64,000 bases of DNA, taken from NCBI GenBank assembly GCA_028826165.1, contig JAPDFW010000099.1, positions 179,066 to 243,065 of the forward strand, read 5' to 3'. Below the pieces are notes generated by a model that was not told the origin of the DNA, ran no database searches, and was given only the letters and a program-made list of their open reading frames with translations. Below, piece after piece: positions 11,584-25,134 of the stretch. The translations under genes were made by a program, and so were the position numbers. The DNA is from Anaeramoeba ignava. Lineage: Eukaryota > Metamonada > Anaeramoebidae. Numbering within the stretch: the stretch's first letter is position 1; every line of letters starts with the position of its first letter.

Positions 11584-14500
11584 ATGCAAGAATCCAATTT
11601 AATTTTTGGAGCAGGAATGAATGATTATGGACAATTAGCAATAACACCAAAACAAAATGTTCATTATTTTCAAAAAATAACAAAATATGATAAAGAAAAA
11701 GTTATATTAATAGCTGCTGGTTATCAAAATACTTTATTTGTATGTGAGAGCAATAAAGTTTATATACACGGATTAAAAGAAACAACTTTCAGCAGTTTTT
11801 TTGCTGAAAAACCACAAATTATACAAGTTAAAGCTGGTCAAGACCATTTTTTAATTCTTACTGAAGATGGTGATGTTTTTGGTTGTTTTGCTAATTCTAA
11901 TGGTCAAATTGGTCAACCTTCTTTAAATTTTATTAATACTCCTCAAAAAATTCTAATACCACATAAAGTTAACAGTATTTATTGTAGTGGTCAACAATCT
12001 TATTTTTTATTAGAGTAAAATATTTTTTAATTTTAATTTTATAAATGAATTTTAATTTTAATTTTAATTTTAATTTTATAAATGAATTTTAATTTTAATT
12101 TTAATTTTATAAATGAATTTTAATTTTAATTTTAATATTAATTTTAATTTTAATTTTAATTTTAAATTAATTTTAATTTTAATTTTAATTTTAATTTTAA
12201 TTTTAATTTTAATTTTAATTTTAATTTTATAAATGAATTTTAATTTTAATTTTATAAATGAATTTTAATTTATAAATGAATTTTAATATTAATTTTAATA
12301 TTAATTTTAATTTTAATTTTAATTTTAATTTTAATTTTAATTTTAATTTTAATTTTATAAATTAATTTTAATTTTAATTTTTAATTTTAATTTTAATTTT
12401 AATTTTAATTTTTAATTTTAATTTTAATTTTATAAATGAATTTTAATTTTAATTTTATAAATGAATTTTTTAATTTATAAATGAATTTTTAATATTAATT
12501 TTATCACAATTTTTTTTTTAATTTTAATTTTAATTTTAATTTTATAAATGAATTTTAATTTTAATTTTAATTTTTAATTTTTAATTTTTAATATTTTAAA
12601 TCACACAAATTTCATTTTTAATATTAATTTTATAAATGAATTTTAATTTTATAAATGAATTTTAATTTTATAAATGAAGGAGACACCAAATTTTAATTTT
12701 AATTTTATAAATGAATTTTAATTTTATAAATTAATTTTAATTTTATAAATGAATTTTAATTTTATAAATGAATTTTAATTTTATAAATGAATTTTAATTT
12801 TATAAATGAATTTTAATTAGAAATGGTGATTTATTTGGTTGTGGAAGAAATGATTCAGGATTATTTCCTCATTCAAAACCTGGAAATATTTCTACACCAG
12901 AATTTATTACACAATCTGTTGAAAGATTTTTTACAGGAATATATTCATCACAATATTTTTTTATTCGAAATGGAGAATTATTTTGTAGTGGAAATAATAG
13001 TTATGGACAACTTGGATTAGGACATTCAAATCCAATATCAGAAATCACACAAATATCATTTTTTTCTGGAAAGGATATTATTGATATTTCTTGTGGATTT
13101 TGTCATACTTTAGTTCTTGTTCAAGAAGGAGAAAGCCAAAAATTATACACAACAGGATATTTTGATTATAATGGATTGGCTACTCCAAGTAATTTAACCA
13201 GTTTTGAAATTCTTAAAGAATATTCTGAACCTAAAATAATTCAAATGGGTTCTGGTTCTCAATTTTCTGTTATTCTTTTGGAATCAAATAAATTTCTTAT
13301 TTTTGGTTATAATGATTGGGGTCAATTAAGTACTGGTGATACTTCTTATGTTCGTCAAGCTAGAGAAATAACTTTTCCTGAAATTAAATCTGATATGCAA
13401 GTTGAAGTTATTTGTGGTTCATATTTAACATTTATAAAAACGAGATCTGAAGATTTTTATCAATATAGAAAAATTGTATATAATGTTTTTTTAAATTTAA
13501 ATTGCAATGGTTTTAAAATATTTACTAACTTTTTATTTCTATTTAATTTTATTTAAATTTTATAAATGAACTTAAATTTTATAAATGAACTTAAATTTTA
13601 TAAATTAATTTAAACTTTATAAATGAATTTAAATTTTATAAATTAACTTAAATTTTATAAATGAATTTAAACTTTATAAATTAATTTAAATTTTATAAAT
13701 TAATTTAAATTTTATAAATTAATTTAAACTTTATAAATGAATTTAAACTTTATAAATTAATTTAAATTTTATAAATTTATTTAAACTTTATAAATTAATT
13801 TAAATTTTATAAATTAATTTAAATTTTATAAATTAATTTAAACTTTATAAATTTATTTAAATTTTATAAATTAATTTAAATTTTATAAATTTATTTAAAC
13901 TTTATAAATTAATTTAAACTTTATAAATTGAATTTAAACTTTTATAAATTAATTTAAACTTTATAAATTTATTTAAATTTTATAAATTAATTTAAATTAG
14001 CTTCAAGGTTATAATCTTAAAAATGCTTTATTGCAAATTTTTAAAAATAAAACATTTTGTGATATAGAAATTGTAAGTACAGATGGTTACTCAATTAATT
14101 TTCATTCATTAATCGCTATTCTTCGATCACAAAAACCACTTCCAATTCTTATAAAAAATTTCGAAGAAAGTTCAAGAGATGAAATTAATACTTTTCTCAC
14201 TTTTCTTTATTCTGGAATAGTTGGAAATACACATTCACTTAAGAAAATGTTCCAAAAATTACAAATCAGAAGATTTAATTTAAAAAAAAATCAAGAGGAA
14301 ATTTTTTATAAAGATATTGCATGGTTATTTTCAAAACAACAATCTAAAGACTTCACAATAATTTGTCAAAATGAAAAAATTCTCGTTCATAAAATTATTT
14401 TATTCTCAAGAAGTCCGTTTTTTTTATCTTTATTTGAAAATTCTTTATATTCTTCTTTTAAAAGTTATGAAATTCAAAAAGGATCTCCAATTTCTTTAAA

Positions 14501-14648
14501 TCATTTGATTTCTTTTCTTTATTCTGATACTTTTGATGAAAATATCCCAGAAAATATTATTAACGAAATTCAATATTTGGCAACTTTATTTGAAATTGAA
14601 TCAGATTCTCTAAAAAAATTAACTTCAAAAATTTCAGATGAAAAGTGA
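11584..14648 (+). CDS. RCC1-repeat protein with two C-terminal BTB-like domains
   Basis: Exons 11584-12014, 12821-13475 and 14001-14648 (phases 2 then 0) encode 577 aa. Residues 1-362 form an RCC1-type beta-propeller with about six repeats, recognised by FGAGMNDYGQLA, GCGRNDSGLFP, CSGNNSYGQLGLGH and FGYNDWGQLSTGD. The last exon carries a weak first BTB segment (KNKTFCDIEIVSTDGYSINF HSLI) and a clearer second BTB/POZ (SKDFTIICQNEKILVHKIIL FSRSPFF). Such proteins are usually cytosolic; BTB domains often dimerise or bind cullin-3, while RCC1 propellers may act as scaffolds rather than true RanGEFs. I cannot assign exchange activity. Both introns are repeat-filled, 806 and 525 bp. Confidence 0.85.
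12015..12820. repeat. TTTTAA array with TTTATAAATGAAT motifs (RCC1-BTB intron 1)
   Basis: Intron of TTTTAA hexamers interrupted many times by TTTTATAAATGAATTTTAA. The same motif, in either orientation, marks introns in at least five other genes here. Confidence 0.85.
13476..14000. repeat. About 19-20 bp tandem repeat (RCC1-BTB intron 2)
   Basis: Intron built from roughly 19-20 bp units alternating TTTAAATTTTATAAATTAA and TTTAAACTTTATAAATTAA types. It differs from the pure hexamer arrays and is centred on the TTTATAAA palindrome. Confidence 0.85.
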
Positions 14649-15016
14649 AGAATTTATTATTTTTTTTTTCTCCTTTTTTTTTTTTGATCTTTATTTGTTT
14701 GTTCTATTTTTTCTGGCAAACAAAATAACAAAATAACAAAATAACAAAATAACAAAATAACAAAATTTAACTTTTTTTTTTTTGAAATAGTAAAAAAAAA
14801 GAAAAACAACGAATGAAAATTGAAAATTGAAAAGAAAATTGATAAGAAAAATGATCAAAGATCGTTTTCTCCTTTTTAATTTGCTTTTTTAATTTCAATT
14901 TCAATTTTTAAAAAAATTTAAAAAATTAAAAAATTAAAAATCATTTTTTTTCTTTTTCTTTTTCTTTTTCTTTTTCTTTGTTTTTTCTTAATTTCTTAAT
15001 TTCTTAATTTTTATTT
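14649..15016. promoter_or_regulatory. Spacer upstream of the TPR gene
   Basis: Intergenic, 368 bp. It holds an AACAAAATAACAAAAT pentamer-like run near 14725-14765 and a CTTTTT-rich run near 14945-14985 just before the ATG, with one TCATTTTTTTTC. No gene seen. Confidence 0.3.
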
Positions 15017-18000
15017 ATGATTCCATATTCTGAAAAAAAATTATCAGAAAAAAAACAAGAAACAGATCAAAAACAGATTAATTTCGTTAATCAAACTAAA
15101 TGTAAAAATTAAAATTAAAATTAAAATTAAAATTGAAATTAAAATTAAAATTCGTTTATAATATTAAAATTAAAATTTGTTTTGATAATTTGTTAAAAAG
15201 GTTATCGACCAAGAACAATTTTTGAAATTTCAAGATTAAAAGTTACAATTAAAAGAACAATTGATATTAGCACATTACCAAATGCTTTTAAAACTTTACA
15301 AAATTTTTTAAGAATTTTACCCAGTTTGTTTTACAAATTAAATTTGAATTTAAAATTAAAATTTAAAATCAAAATCAATATTAAAATTAAAATTAAAATT
15401 AATATTAAAATTAAATTCGAAATTAAAATTAAAATTAAAATTAAAATTTAAAATCAAAATTTAAAATTAAAATCAAAATCAAAATTAAAATTAATATTAA
15501 AATTAAAATAAAATCAAATTTAAATTTAAAATTAAAATTAAAATTAATATTAAATTAAAATTAAAATTAAAATTAAAATTTAAAATTAAAATTAAAACCA
15601 AAATTAAAATTAAATTTAAAATTTAAAATCAAAATTAAAATTAAAATTAAAATTAAAATTAAAATTAAAATCAAAATTAAAATTAAAATCAAAATCAATA
15701 TTAATATTCATTTATAAAATTAAAATTAAATTAAAAATTAAAATTCATTTATAAAATTTTGAATTTCTTTCTGTATTTGTTTCGAAAAGGTAATGAAGAA
15801 TTAAGCTCAATCTTCTCTTTAGAACCAATTAATTTCCCAATAGAACTTGAAAATTTACCAAAAGAAAAAAACCAACAAATAGAATTTGAAATTATAAAAT
15901 TAGAAAAAATATTAAATGATGTAAAAATATTAAATAATGGAAAAAAAATTTAATTGTAATTTAAATTGAAAAAAAAACAAAATTTTTATTGTAAAAATCA
16001 TTTAGCAAAATGAAAAAAATTCTTTTGAAAAATTATCAATGTTTATAAAACTTGGAGTTCTTTATATTTCACAAAATAAACTTAATCAAGCTTTGCAATT
16101 ATTTTTAGATGTTTCTCAATACTTTCCTCAAAATCCCAGTCTTACTTTTAACTTCAAAATTCTTTATGCAAAAACATTAATATTAAATTCAGAAATTAAA
16201 AAAGCAAAACAGTTTCTCAAGAAAATGCAAGAACAAACCAACAAAACAGACTATGAATCACTTGCACATTTACATTATACTCTTAGTTCATGTTATTCAA
16301 AAACAAATAATACAGAAAAATGTCTTGTTTATCTTTTGAAATCTTTCCAAAACGTTTTGAAATCAGGATTTGATAAAAAAAAATCTCAAAGAAAAGAAAA
16401 CAAAATTCTTCAAAAAGTAACACAAACTCAAAGCCATCCTACAAATGAAAAGGATATTGCTAAATCTCGTTCAGTAATTATTTTTAGATCAGCAAATATT
16501 CCTTCTTTTGAACATATGAACGAACCAAACGAACAAACAAGAAATACTCCTTCTAATTTAGCAATTTCGGATCCTATAATGTGCTTTTAATCCTGAAATT
16601 TCTCATATTTTAACTTATCTTTGTTATAAAATTGGTGTTTATTATTTTAAACATTTCTCTAAATTTTTGGAACATCAAAAACTTTGTTTAAAATTTCTTG
16701 AAAAAGCTGAAAGTTATTCAAATTATCTCCATATTAATCATCTTATACCTTTGATACAAGAATCGATTAAATTATTTATAAATGTAAAATATTCCAAAAT
16801 AATTTTTCAATTCGAAAAACAAAAAACTAACAAAAAAATTTTTCTTTTTCTTTTTAGGAATCTGATCAAAATATCCAAATTAATAAAAACCAAGATATGA
16901 AAAATACTTCAGAATCAATAAATAATAAAAAAAATGAAGATGAAGATGATGAAGATGATGATTTTTTTGAAGGATGGGGTACTGATTATAAAATTGAATC
17001 TCAAAATTTTCAATTAGGAGCTTATGCACAATTATTACAAGGATTTGTAAATTAAAATTAAAATTAAAATTCAAATTCAAAATTCAAATTCAAATTAAAA
17101 TTCAAAATTAAAATTCAAAATTTAAAATTATCTTGTTTATAAATAGCTTGAAGAAGAAGATGAAAGTGATGATCAAATTCCTTCAAGATGGAAACTTATA
17201 AATGATGAACCAGTTGAAATTGATGAAGAAGTTTCAATTCAATTATTTTCAGATTCACTGGGATTCTTTAATTTTTCAACCAATTTTTATGAATGGATTT
17301 CAAATTTAATTTCTAAACATTCAAATTTTCAATTTAGACAAAAATATCTTGTTGAAAATTTTAATATTGAACAAATTAGATTGCATTTAAAACCTGTAAA
17401 GAAAAAGAAAAAGAAAAAAAAAGAAAAAGAAAATATTTAAATTTTATTTTTTTTTTATTTTTTATATTTAATTTATATTGATTTAGCTTTCAGCAAAATG
17501 GTGCTATTTTATATTTGAAATTATTCAATCAATATTTGACAAAAACCCTGATGAAATGCAAACTCTCTTAAAAATGCATTTTGACCAATTTTCTAGTTTG
17601 GATTTATCAGAAATAAATGATACTGATCAAGAAGAATTATTTTTCTTTTCTCTTGAAATTTTGCGAACTGTTGGATCTTTACCAAATTTTGATACCAAAA
17701 ATTTAAATGAATGGAACAATAAATTCGGAGAGCCAAAAAATACAAAGCAACCATTTATTGATTTAGTTATCAATGAAATTCGTTCTCATCATCTCCATAA
17801 AAACTCAGTTAGTTTTGAATTCCAAGAAATCACAAAGGAATACAGAAGGATTTATTTCCAAAATCAACAAAAAACACTCAACAGTTTGATGGTTCAAGCA
17901 TTTGCTGTTTCAAATTTGCATTTGCACTTGAATTTCATATCTTCCTTAACAATGGAAAACAAAGATATTGATGAATCTTCAGATTATACAATGAATGAAA

Positions 18001-21000
18001 TTGTTGAATTTGAAAAATTATGTTCTTCCAATTTGCAATCCAAACTTGCCTCAGATTTATTTTTTCGTTTTCGACTCATTTTCGAACTTTATTTCCAATT
18101 ATCCGATTTATTTCCTGCTATTTATTCAGATTCTTCTTCCTCGTTTTTTGTTGAAAATTTCTACCAAAATTTACAAATCAAAATGTCATTTTGTCTCGCT
18201 CAAATTAATGAGAAATTAGACAATTTAATGAGGGCAGAACAATTTCTCTGTGAATGCTTGTTTTTGCTTGATTCCTTATCAGAAAGATATCAAAAACAAA
18301 CCAAAATTATGAATAAAAATCCTGTTTTATTTGATACAGAAGATGAACAAGAACAGCAAAAACAACAAAAACAACTTGAATCTAAAAATAATAAAAATAA
18401 AAATAAAAATAAAAACAAAAATAAAGACAAAAGCAACAATAAAAAAGAAACAAAAGAAAATAATGAAATTAGTAGTGATACTGAAGATCAAAATGATGAA
18501 AACAAACAAAAATTTTGGAATAATATTAATACAAATGATGAATATGAAGATGGAGATGAAGATAGTAGTGATAATGATGGCATAGATGAAGCCAAGATCA
18601 AATTGAAATTTGAAAAAATACAAAAAAAACATTATTTGAAACCAGCATTACTCTCACATTTTGGACAAGTTTTATTTGAAAAATTTGGGGAAATTCTATT
18701 ATTAAATACAAAAAAGAAGGCAGCCGCATTATCTTTAGAGAATTTAATATTCACGAAAAAAATACTAAATGAGGAAATTGATGATAATTTTTTGCGCAAA
18801 GTTGCAGTGCTTTTCCAAGAATCAGGAGATTGGAAAAAAGCAGTTTCTTATTACATGTCGATTTTAGAAAGCTTAGCATCTCAGGATAAAACAAATGAGA
18901 TTGTGCTTGTTTCTGATGTGATTTCTTCCATTTTATTAGATCACGGAAGATTTCATTATGCGGAAAGAATTATCAAACAAACCATCTCTATTCTTACTCC
19001 ACAAAAAGCGGGAATAAAAGAAGGACTTATCAAACTTGATTCTCAATGTCTTGATTTAATTATCCGTTTGGCAGTATTATATATGAAAAGTTTTTATATA
19101 GAAAGAGCGATCACACTTCTCAAGGACATACAAAAAACTAACATTTCAAACAATTCAAAGACATCAACAATCATTTTACTATTAGCAAAATCATATATCA
19201 AAAAAAGATGGCCAATTCAAGCTCAAAAACAACTAATCAAATATGAAAATATGGAATCAACAAAATTCCAAAAAGAAAATGCCAATATAAATACCAAAAA
19301 CAAAGAAAACAACATTCATCAAATGAATTATCCTTCAAATTTTATTCAACAAATTGTGGAAGATCATTATGAATACATATTACTTTTAGTGAAATATTCG
19401 CACTTGATTCCGCAAATTGCTGATTCTCTTTTTTATATTGATCTTCTTATTAATAATACATCAAAAAAAAATATCAGTCGATTAGGAAGCTTATATTATC
19501 TGAAAGGGAAATCACTGCAAAAATTTGGATCTATATGCTACAAACAAGGAACACACTTCCCAATATCAATCCAGTTAACTTTCATGTTTCTTCGGCAGGA
19601 ACCGTTTATTCATTTAGTTAGACAAATGAAACTATCCAAAGAATTCTCACGCAAAACAACTTTCAGATCACTTGCCGAAGTTGTTAGCTATTCTGTCGAC
19701 TCTTATGAAAGAAGTGAATATTACTATCGAAGAGCAGGAAATGATATCAAAGTTGGGAAGGCATATACATATCTTATTGAAACAATTTTAGATTATGTAT
19801 TTCCACAAGTAGGATTATTAAAACATGATTTTTCTGAAGTTGGGAAATTGCCTGTTATCCAAAGTGAGATTATCAATGCTAATGAAAAAAGAAAAACAAG
19901 AGTTTTTGCAATTCGACCAGATAAAAAAGCCAAAGATAAAAATAATAATAATAATAATAACAACAACAATCAAGAATTAGACATTTCACTTTTCGATATA
20001 AATTCACAACAAAATGAGGAATTCTCAATCAATATGCAAAATTATTCTGAAATTTCTTTGGAAAATTTAGAAGAAACCTTAACAATCGCCACAGATATTG
20101 CTGCCAGTTTTTCTCGTCCAATTCTACTAATGAAATGCTATTTGTGTTTTAGTGAAATTTATTTCCTTCAGAATCAGCAAGCAAAGGCAATTCAATATTG
20201 GAATGAAGCTTATGAGCAATTTTTCGAACTATTTATGAATGGGAATCAATGCATTCTTCAAAATGCACCACCAAACATGATTGAGAGACTTTTGCAAATA
20301 GTTAAAAAAATGACTCAATTTTTAGTGTGTCTTGGATTTGATAAAATTGAGCAACATTTATTATTATTTGATACATATGTCCAACTCCAAAATGTACAAT
20401 TTGTCTCTGTGAACAGAAGTATTCGGTCTGCATCTGCGATATTAGGATCTATAGATACAAAAGATAGTTTATTCTCTGATGAAAATTTCGATATATTCGA
20501 TCTAGATTCAAAGAAAAACAGCAAAAACAAAAACAAAAACAAAAGCAAAAGCAAAAACTTTAGCATAAAACCTTGGAATGCAAAAACATGGAATTCTACT
20601 ACATCAAGAAAATTGTCAGGAAAATTAAAAGATTTTCTCAAATCAAATTCTTATCCAAACATTCACTCGCTTCCTGAACAAAGCAGTCAATTACATCTTT
20701 TTCGGTCAAATAATCCCGAAAAATCATCAAAAAACAAAATTCTCTTTCCAGCAGAAAGCATGAATGAGATCAGAAATTTAGATACAAACGATATCAAGAA
20801 AATGCATTTGTTGATTTCGTCTCAGATTTTAATGAAAGTGTTAGTCCAAACACATATTCCAACACCAAATTTTCTTGAAGTATGGAGGAAAAGTGTTAGG
20901 GATTTATTTGGAATTGAAGAATGGAATGATGTTCTTAGAAATGGATATTCATTCTCACTTAGCACCAACAGTTTTATCAATGTATCTTTTCCTCAAATCA

Positions 21001-24000
21001 GAAACAAATTAAAATGTTCAACACCATCTGAAAAGATTTGGGGTTATTTGCATAGTATCAACACAACTAATGCTTTTGCTTTTCTATCTTATAATGAAAT
21101 TAAACAAAAAAACCAACTTTTACTTCATAAAATTATCAAAACTACCCAAAAAGAAGTTTCTCAGAACAAAAATCTTCAATCAATTATTCAGTTTCATATT
21201 TCAAACAAAGATAATTTTGCGATTAAATCAACTGAAAGGAAACCAATTATTGATGGATCTATTTCTATATCTGAAACTCAAGATTCTTTTACAGAACATA
21301 CTTTTTCAATTAGTGAACAAATTAAAGAAAATTCTTTAACTAGATCACCATTAAGTATACAACCTAATATTAAAGATTATGAAAATGAAAATATAAATGA
21401 AATTATAAATGAAAATAATGAAAATAAAAATATAAATGAAATTAATGAAATTAAAAATAAAAATAAAAATATAAATGAAAATGAAAATAAAAATGAAATT
21501 GAAATTAAAAATGAAAATATAATTAAAAATGAAAATGAAAATGAAATTATAAATGAAAATCAAAATAAAAATGAAAATGAAATTAAAAATGAAAATGAAA
21601 ATGAAAATGAAAATATAAAAATGAAAATAAAAATGAAATTAAAAATGAAATTGAAAATGAAATTAAAAATAAAAATGAAAATGAAAATGAAAATGAAATT
21701 AAAAATAAAAATATAATTAAAAATAAAAATGAAAATCAAAATGAAAATGAAAATAAAAATGAAAATGAAAATGAAAATGAATTATCATTTGATAAATGGG
21801 AAGATAGTGATGAAAATGAAATTAAAAATGAAAATAAAAATGAAAATGAAAATGAAAATAAAAATGAAAATGAAAATGAAAATGAATTATCATTTGATAA
21901 ATGGGAAGATAGTGATGAAAATGAAATTAAAAATGAAAATGAAAATAAAAATGAAAATGAAAATGAAAATGAAATTAAAAATGAAATTAAAAATAAAAAT
22001 GAAAATGAAAATGAAATTAAAAATGAAATTAAAAATGAAATTAAAAATAAAAATGAAAATGAAATTAAAAATAAAAATATAATTAAAAATAAAAATGAAA
22101 ATGAAAATGAAAATGAAAATGAAAATGAATTATCATTTGATAAATGGAAAGATAGTGATGAAGATGAAGATGAAAATAAAAATCAAAATGAAATTAAAAA
22201 TCAAAATGAAATTAAAAATGAAAATAAAAATGAAAATATAAATGAAATTAAAAATCAAAATGAAATTAAAAATGAAAATAAAAATGAAAATGAAAATGAA
22301 AATATAAATGAAATTAAAAATGAAAATGAAAATAAAAATCAAAATGAAATTAAAAATCAAAATCAAAATCAAAATGAAATTAAAAATGAAAATGAAATTA
22401 AAAATGAAAATGAAAATGAAAATGAAAATCAAAATGAAATTAAAAATGAAAATGAAATTAAAAATGAAAATAAAAATGAAAATGAAAATAAATCTTTACT
22501 TGATAAATGGAAAGATAGTGATGAAGATGAAAACTTTGATAATTTTAAAATAGAAAATAAATTCAAAGAAGAAATTAAAAAAAAAGAATTATCACTTGAT
22601 AAATGGAAAGATAACGATGAAGATGAAAACTTTGATTTTATTAAAATTCCCAAAAATATTCTAAGTCCACGTCTTCAACCTAAAATAGATCAAAATCAAA
22701 ATCAAAATCAGAATCAAAATCAAAATCAAAATCATAATAATAATAATTCTGAAATCAAAAGAGACGCTACAGAACCAATTAAAGATCAAAAACAAGGAAG
22801 AATGACAAAAATATTATTTGACAAAAAAAGCATACAAGAACATCATAGTGTTCCAACTCTCCCAAAAAATAATCCATTTCAAAAAGAAAAAAATCAAAAT
22901 CAAAATCAAAATCAATCATTAATTAAAAAATTTGATAAATGGAAAGATAATGACGAAGATGGAGATTTCAGAAGTTTTAATTTCAATGGATCTCAAAAAA
23001 AATTCACAAAATATATAAAAAATCCAAATTTCGAAAATGAAAATGAAAATGAAAATCAAAATGAAAATCAAAATGAAAATCAAAATGAAAATCAAAATCA
23101 AAATCAAGAAAAAATCAGAAAAATAAATTTCACAAACGAAGATGAAGAAATTGAAAATGAAATTCAAAAAGAAAAAGAAATTCAAAAACAAAAACAAAAG
23201 GAAAAAGAAGAAAAAGAAGAAAAAAAGAAACAAAAATTCTTTTTAAACCCAGCATTTCATTTTCAATCTTTAGTGAAAATCCAACCAAAACTATCACATT
23301 TAGCTTATATTTTACTATTGGATCAATTTATCATCACAATAGTTCCTGAAGTGAAAGAAAAACAAGTAATAATTTTAATACCGAATCATTCAAAACAAAA
23401 CGAGGATCAAAAATTTTCAACAACACATCAAAAAGCAAGCGAAAAAATTCGTAGATCATCGATATCTAAAAAACAGAATTTTATGAATGAGAAAAATGAA
23501 AAGCAAATTCCAAAAGCACTTATACCAACTGTTTTTGGATTTGATGATTCAGAATCAACAACAACAAGAACATTTTCATATAATACAGAAAAAACAGAAG
23601 AAAATACGAATTCAGATACAAAAGACACAGAAGGAGATTTGAGTTTTGACGAGAAAAACGTCCCGCAAACATCGAAAGATTTAACGAGCGATTCTCAATC
23701 AATTGGATTACAAAGCTCTTTAGTCATCACGGAAAAAGAAGAAAACGGGAACACTAAAAAAATGCAAAATAACGAAAAACAACAAGAAACAAAAACACAA
23801 ATCATTCAAGAAATTGCAATTACAGACATTTTGAAGAAGTATTTGTATGATATGATTATTAAACAAACAGAAACCAAAACAAAAGCAAAACCCAATTTTC
23901 AAAAAATCATTCCTTTCCATTTATCTTTTGCAATAAGACAATTTACATCGGAAGGAATTATTCAAGAAAATCATTTTGAAGAAAGTAAAATTGCAGAAAA

Positions 24001-25021
24001 AATGGGCGTGAATTCAAAATCAAATCAATACAACAAGAAAAGACGGAAATCAATTAAAAAACAAACAGGAATTTCTGCATTACTTTCACTTTGGAATGCA
24101 AAAGAAAAATTACCAGAATTGGGAAGTGTTCGTCTTCCAATTATTTTGGTTTGCAGTCATTATCTCCATTTATTTCCTTATGAAAGTTTCCATAATCAAG
24201 ATTGTGTTGTTCGTTTTTTTTCAATTCTTGATTGTATTAAACAAGAAATTCAAGTCGAACAAAATTTGCAAAACAAAAAACAATTTCCTTGGTTGCCTCA
24301 TTATTTGGGATTTAATTTACCGCAAGAAATTTCAAAAAAAATTGATAATATTGATGCTTTAAAAATTAAGTTCATCAACGAATTGATGGTGAATTTGAAC
24401 CATTTTGATTATTATAATAATTTGAATTATTTGAATAATTATGACAATTTTCAAGAAGATGAAAAAAATGAATTAAATGAAAAAATTGAAGAAAATGAAT
24501 CAAATCAAAAAATTGAAGAAAATCAAAAAAATCAAAAAAATCAATTAAATCAATTTTTTTATGAATCAACAAAAAATATGGAAAATTTATTTCCTTCAGA
24601 AACTCCACTTATAAAACTAATAAATACAGGAATTTTTTCCAGAAAAAATCATCCATTTGTTGATATAATTGATGCTTATCAACAAGAAACAGATATAGAA
24701 TATTTACAGAATTGTGTTGAACATTTACTATCAAAAAATGAATATCCAGTTATTATTTTATCGTTTTCTGATTTATTATTATTTCCTAAAGTTGTTTATG
24801 AAGTTATTTCTTTTTATTCTGATTTTTCTTTTTTAATTATTCCTCAAAAATTCGTTTTTTTTATCACAAAATATTTCCTTAAAGTTCAACGTGTTTATTT
24901 GAAATCTTTAAAGAAAAAATATTTTAATGTTCTCTCTCCAAGTGAATTTTTATTGAAAACTATTCAAACAATTCGTCAAGAACTTGGAATTCCAATTTTT
25001 GTTTTCAATCCAAAATTTTAA
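15017..25021 (+). CDS. Giant TPR-repeat protein, possible CFAP46/CHAT-like C-terminus, two frame breaks
   Basis: Exons 15017-15101, 15201-15323, 15790-15920, 16006-16783, 16858-17046, 17147-17395 and 17487-25021 give about 3,029 aa, provided two single-base breaks are bridged (near 16585-16588 and 21615-21621). The N-terminal two-thirds is helical with TPR-like pairs (FIKLGVLYISQNKLNQALQL; VAVLFQESGDWKKAVSYYMS). Several acidic and Lys/Asn low-complexity insertions interrupt it. At 21.4-23.1 kb a (N/E/K/I) repeat linker carries six DKW-acidic motifs. The C-terminal domain contains LPIILVCSHYLHLFPYESF followed by VVRFFSI, resembling the PWE-type strand of separase/CHAT folds and of the ciliary TPR protein CFAP46. 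The separase His/Cys catalytic pair is not seen. Family assignment is tentative; TPR architecture is the firm part. Confidence 0.55.
15324..15789. repeat. AAATTA/AAATCA repeat intron in TPR gene
   Basis: The 466-bp intron is mostly AAATTA-type hexamers and ends with two ATTCATTTATAAAATT motifs (about 15706 and 15743) before the acceptor. Confidence 0.75.
21375..22500 (+). repeat. Coding AAT/GAA/AAA hexamer repeat with DKW motifs
   Basis: Asn/Glu/Lys/Ile-rich coding repeat in the TPR protein. In the frame that continues into the C-terminal domain it carries ELSFDKWEDSDENE-type motifs with the DKW codons starting at 21791, 21896, 22139, 22502, 22598 and 22934; the last two lie just beyond the repeat. 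All six are in one frame. Confidence 0.85.
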
Positions 25022-25134
25022 TTTGAGATTTTTTTTTAAAAGAAAAGAAAAGAAAAGAAAAATAAAAATTTTAATTTTTCATTTTTTCATTTTTTCATTT
25101 TTTCATTTTTTTCCTTTTTTTTTTTTAAAAGAAA

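Noticed and set aside
16039-16900. Hidden small intron explaining the 16.58-kb frame break
   Set aside because: No GT-AG pair gives an open joined frame; the only candidate (14 nt at 16470-16483) leads to a stop.
22802-25021. Active separase at the TPR protein C-terminus
   Set aside because: The catalytic His-Gly and Cys-Ser-Ser motifs of peptidase C50 are not present.
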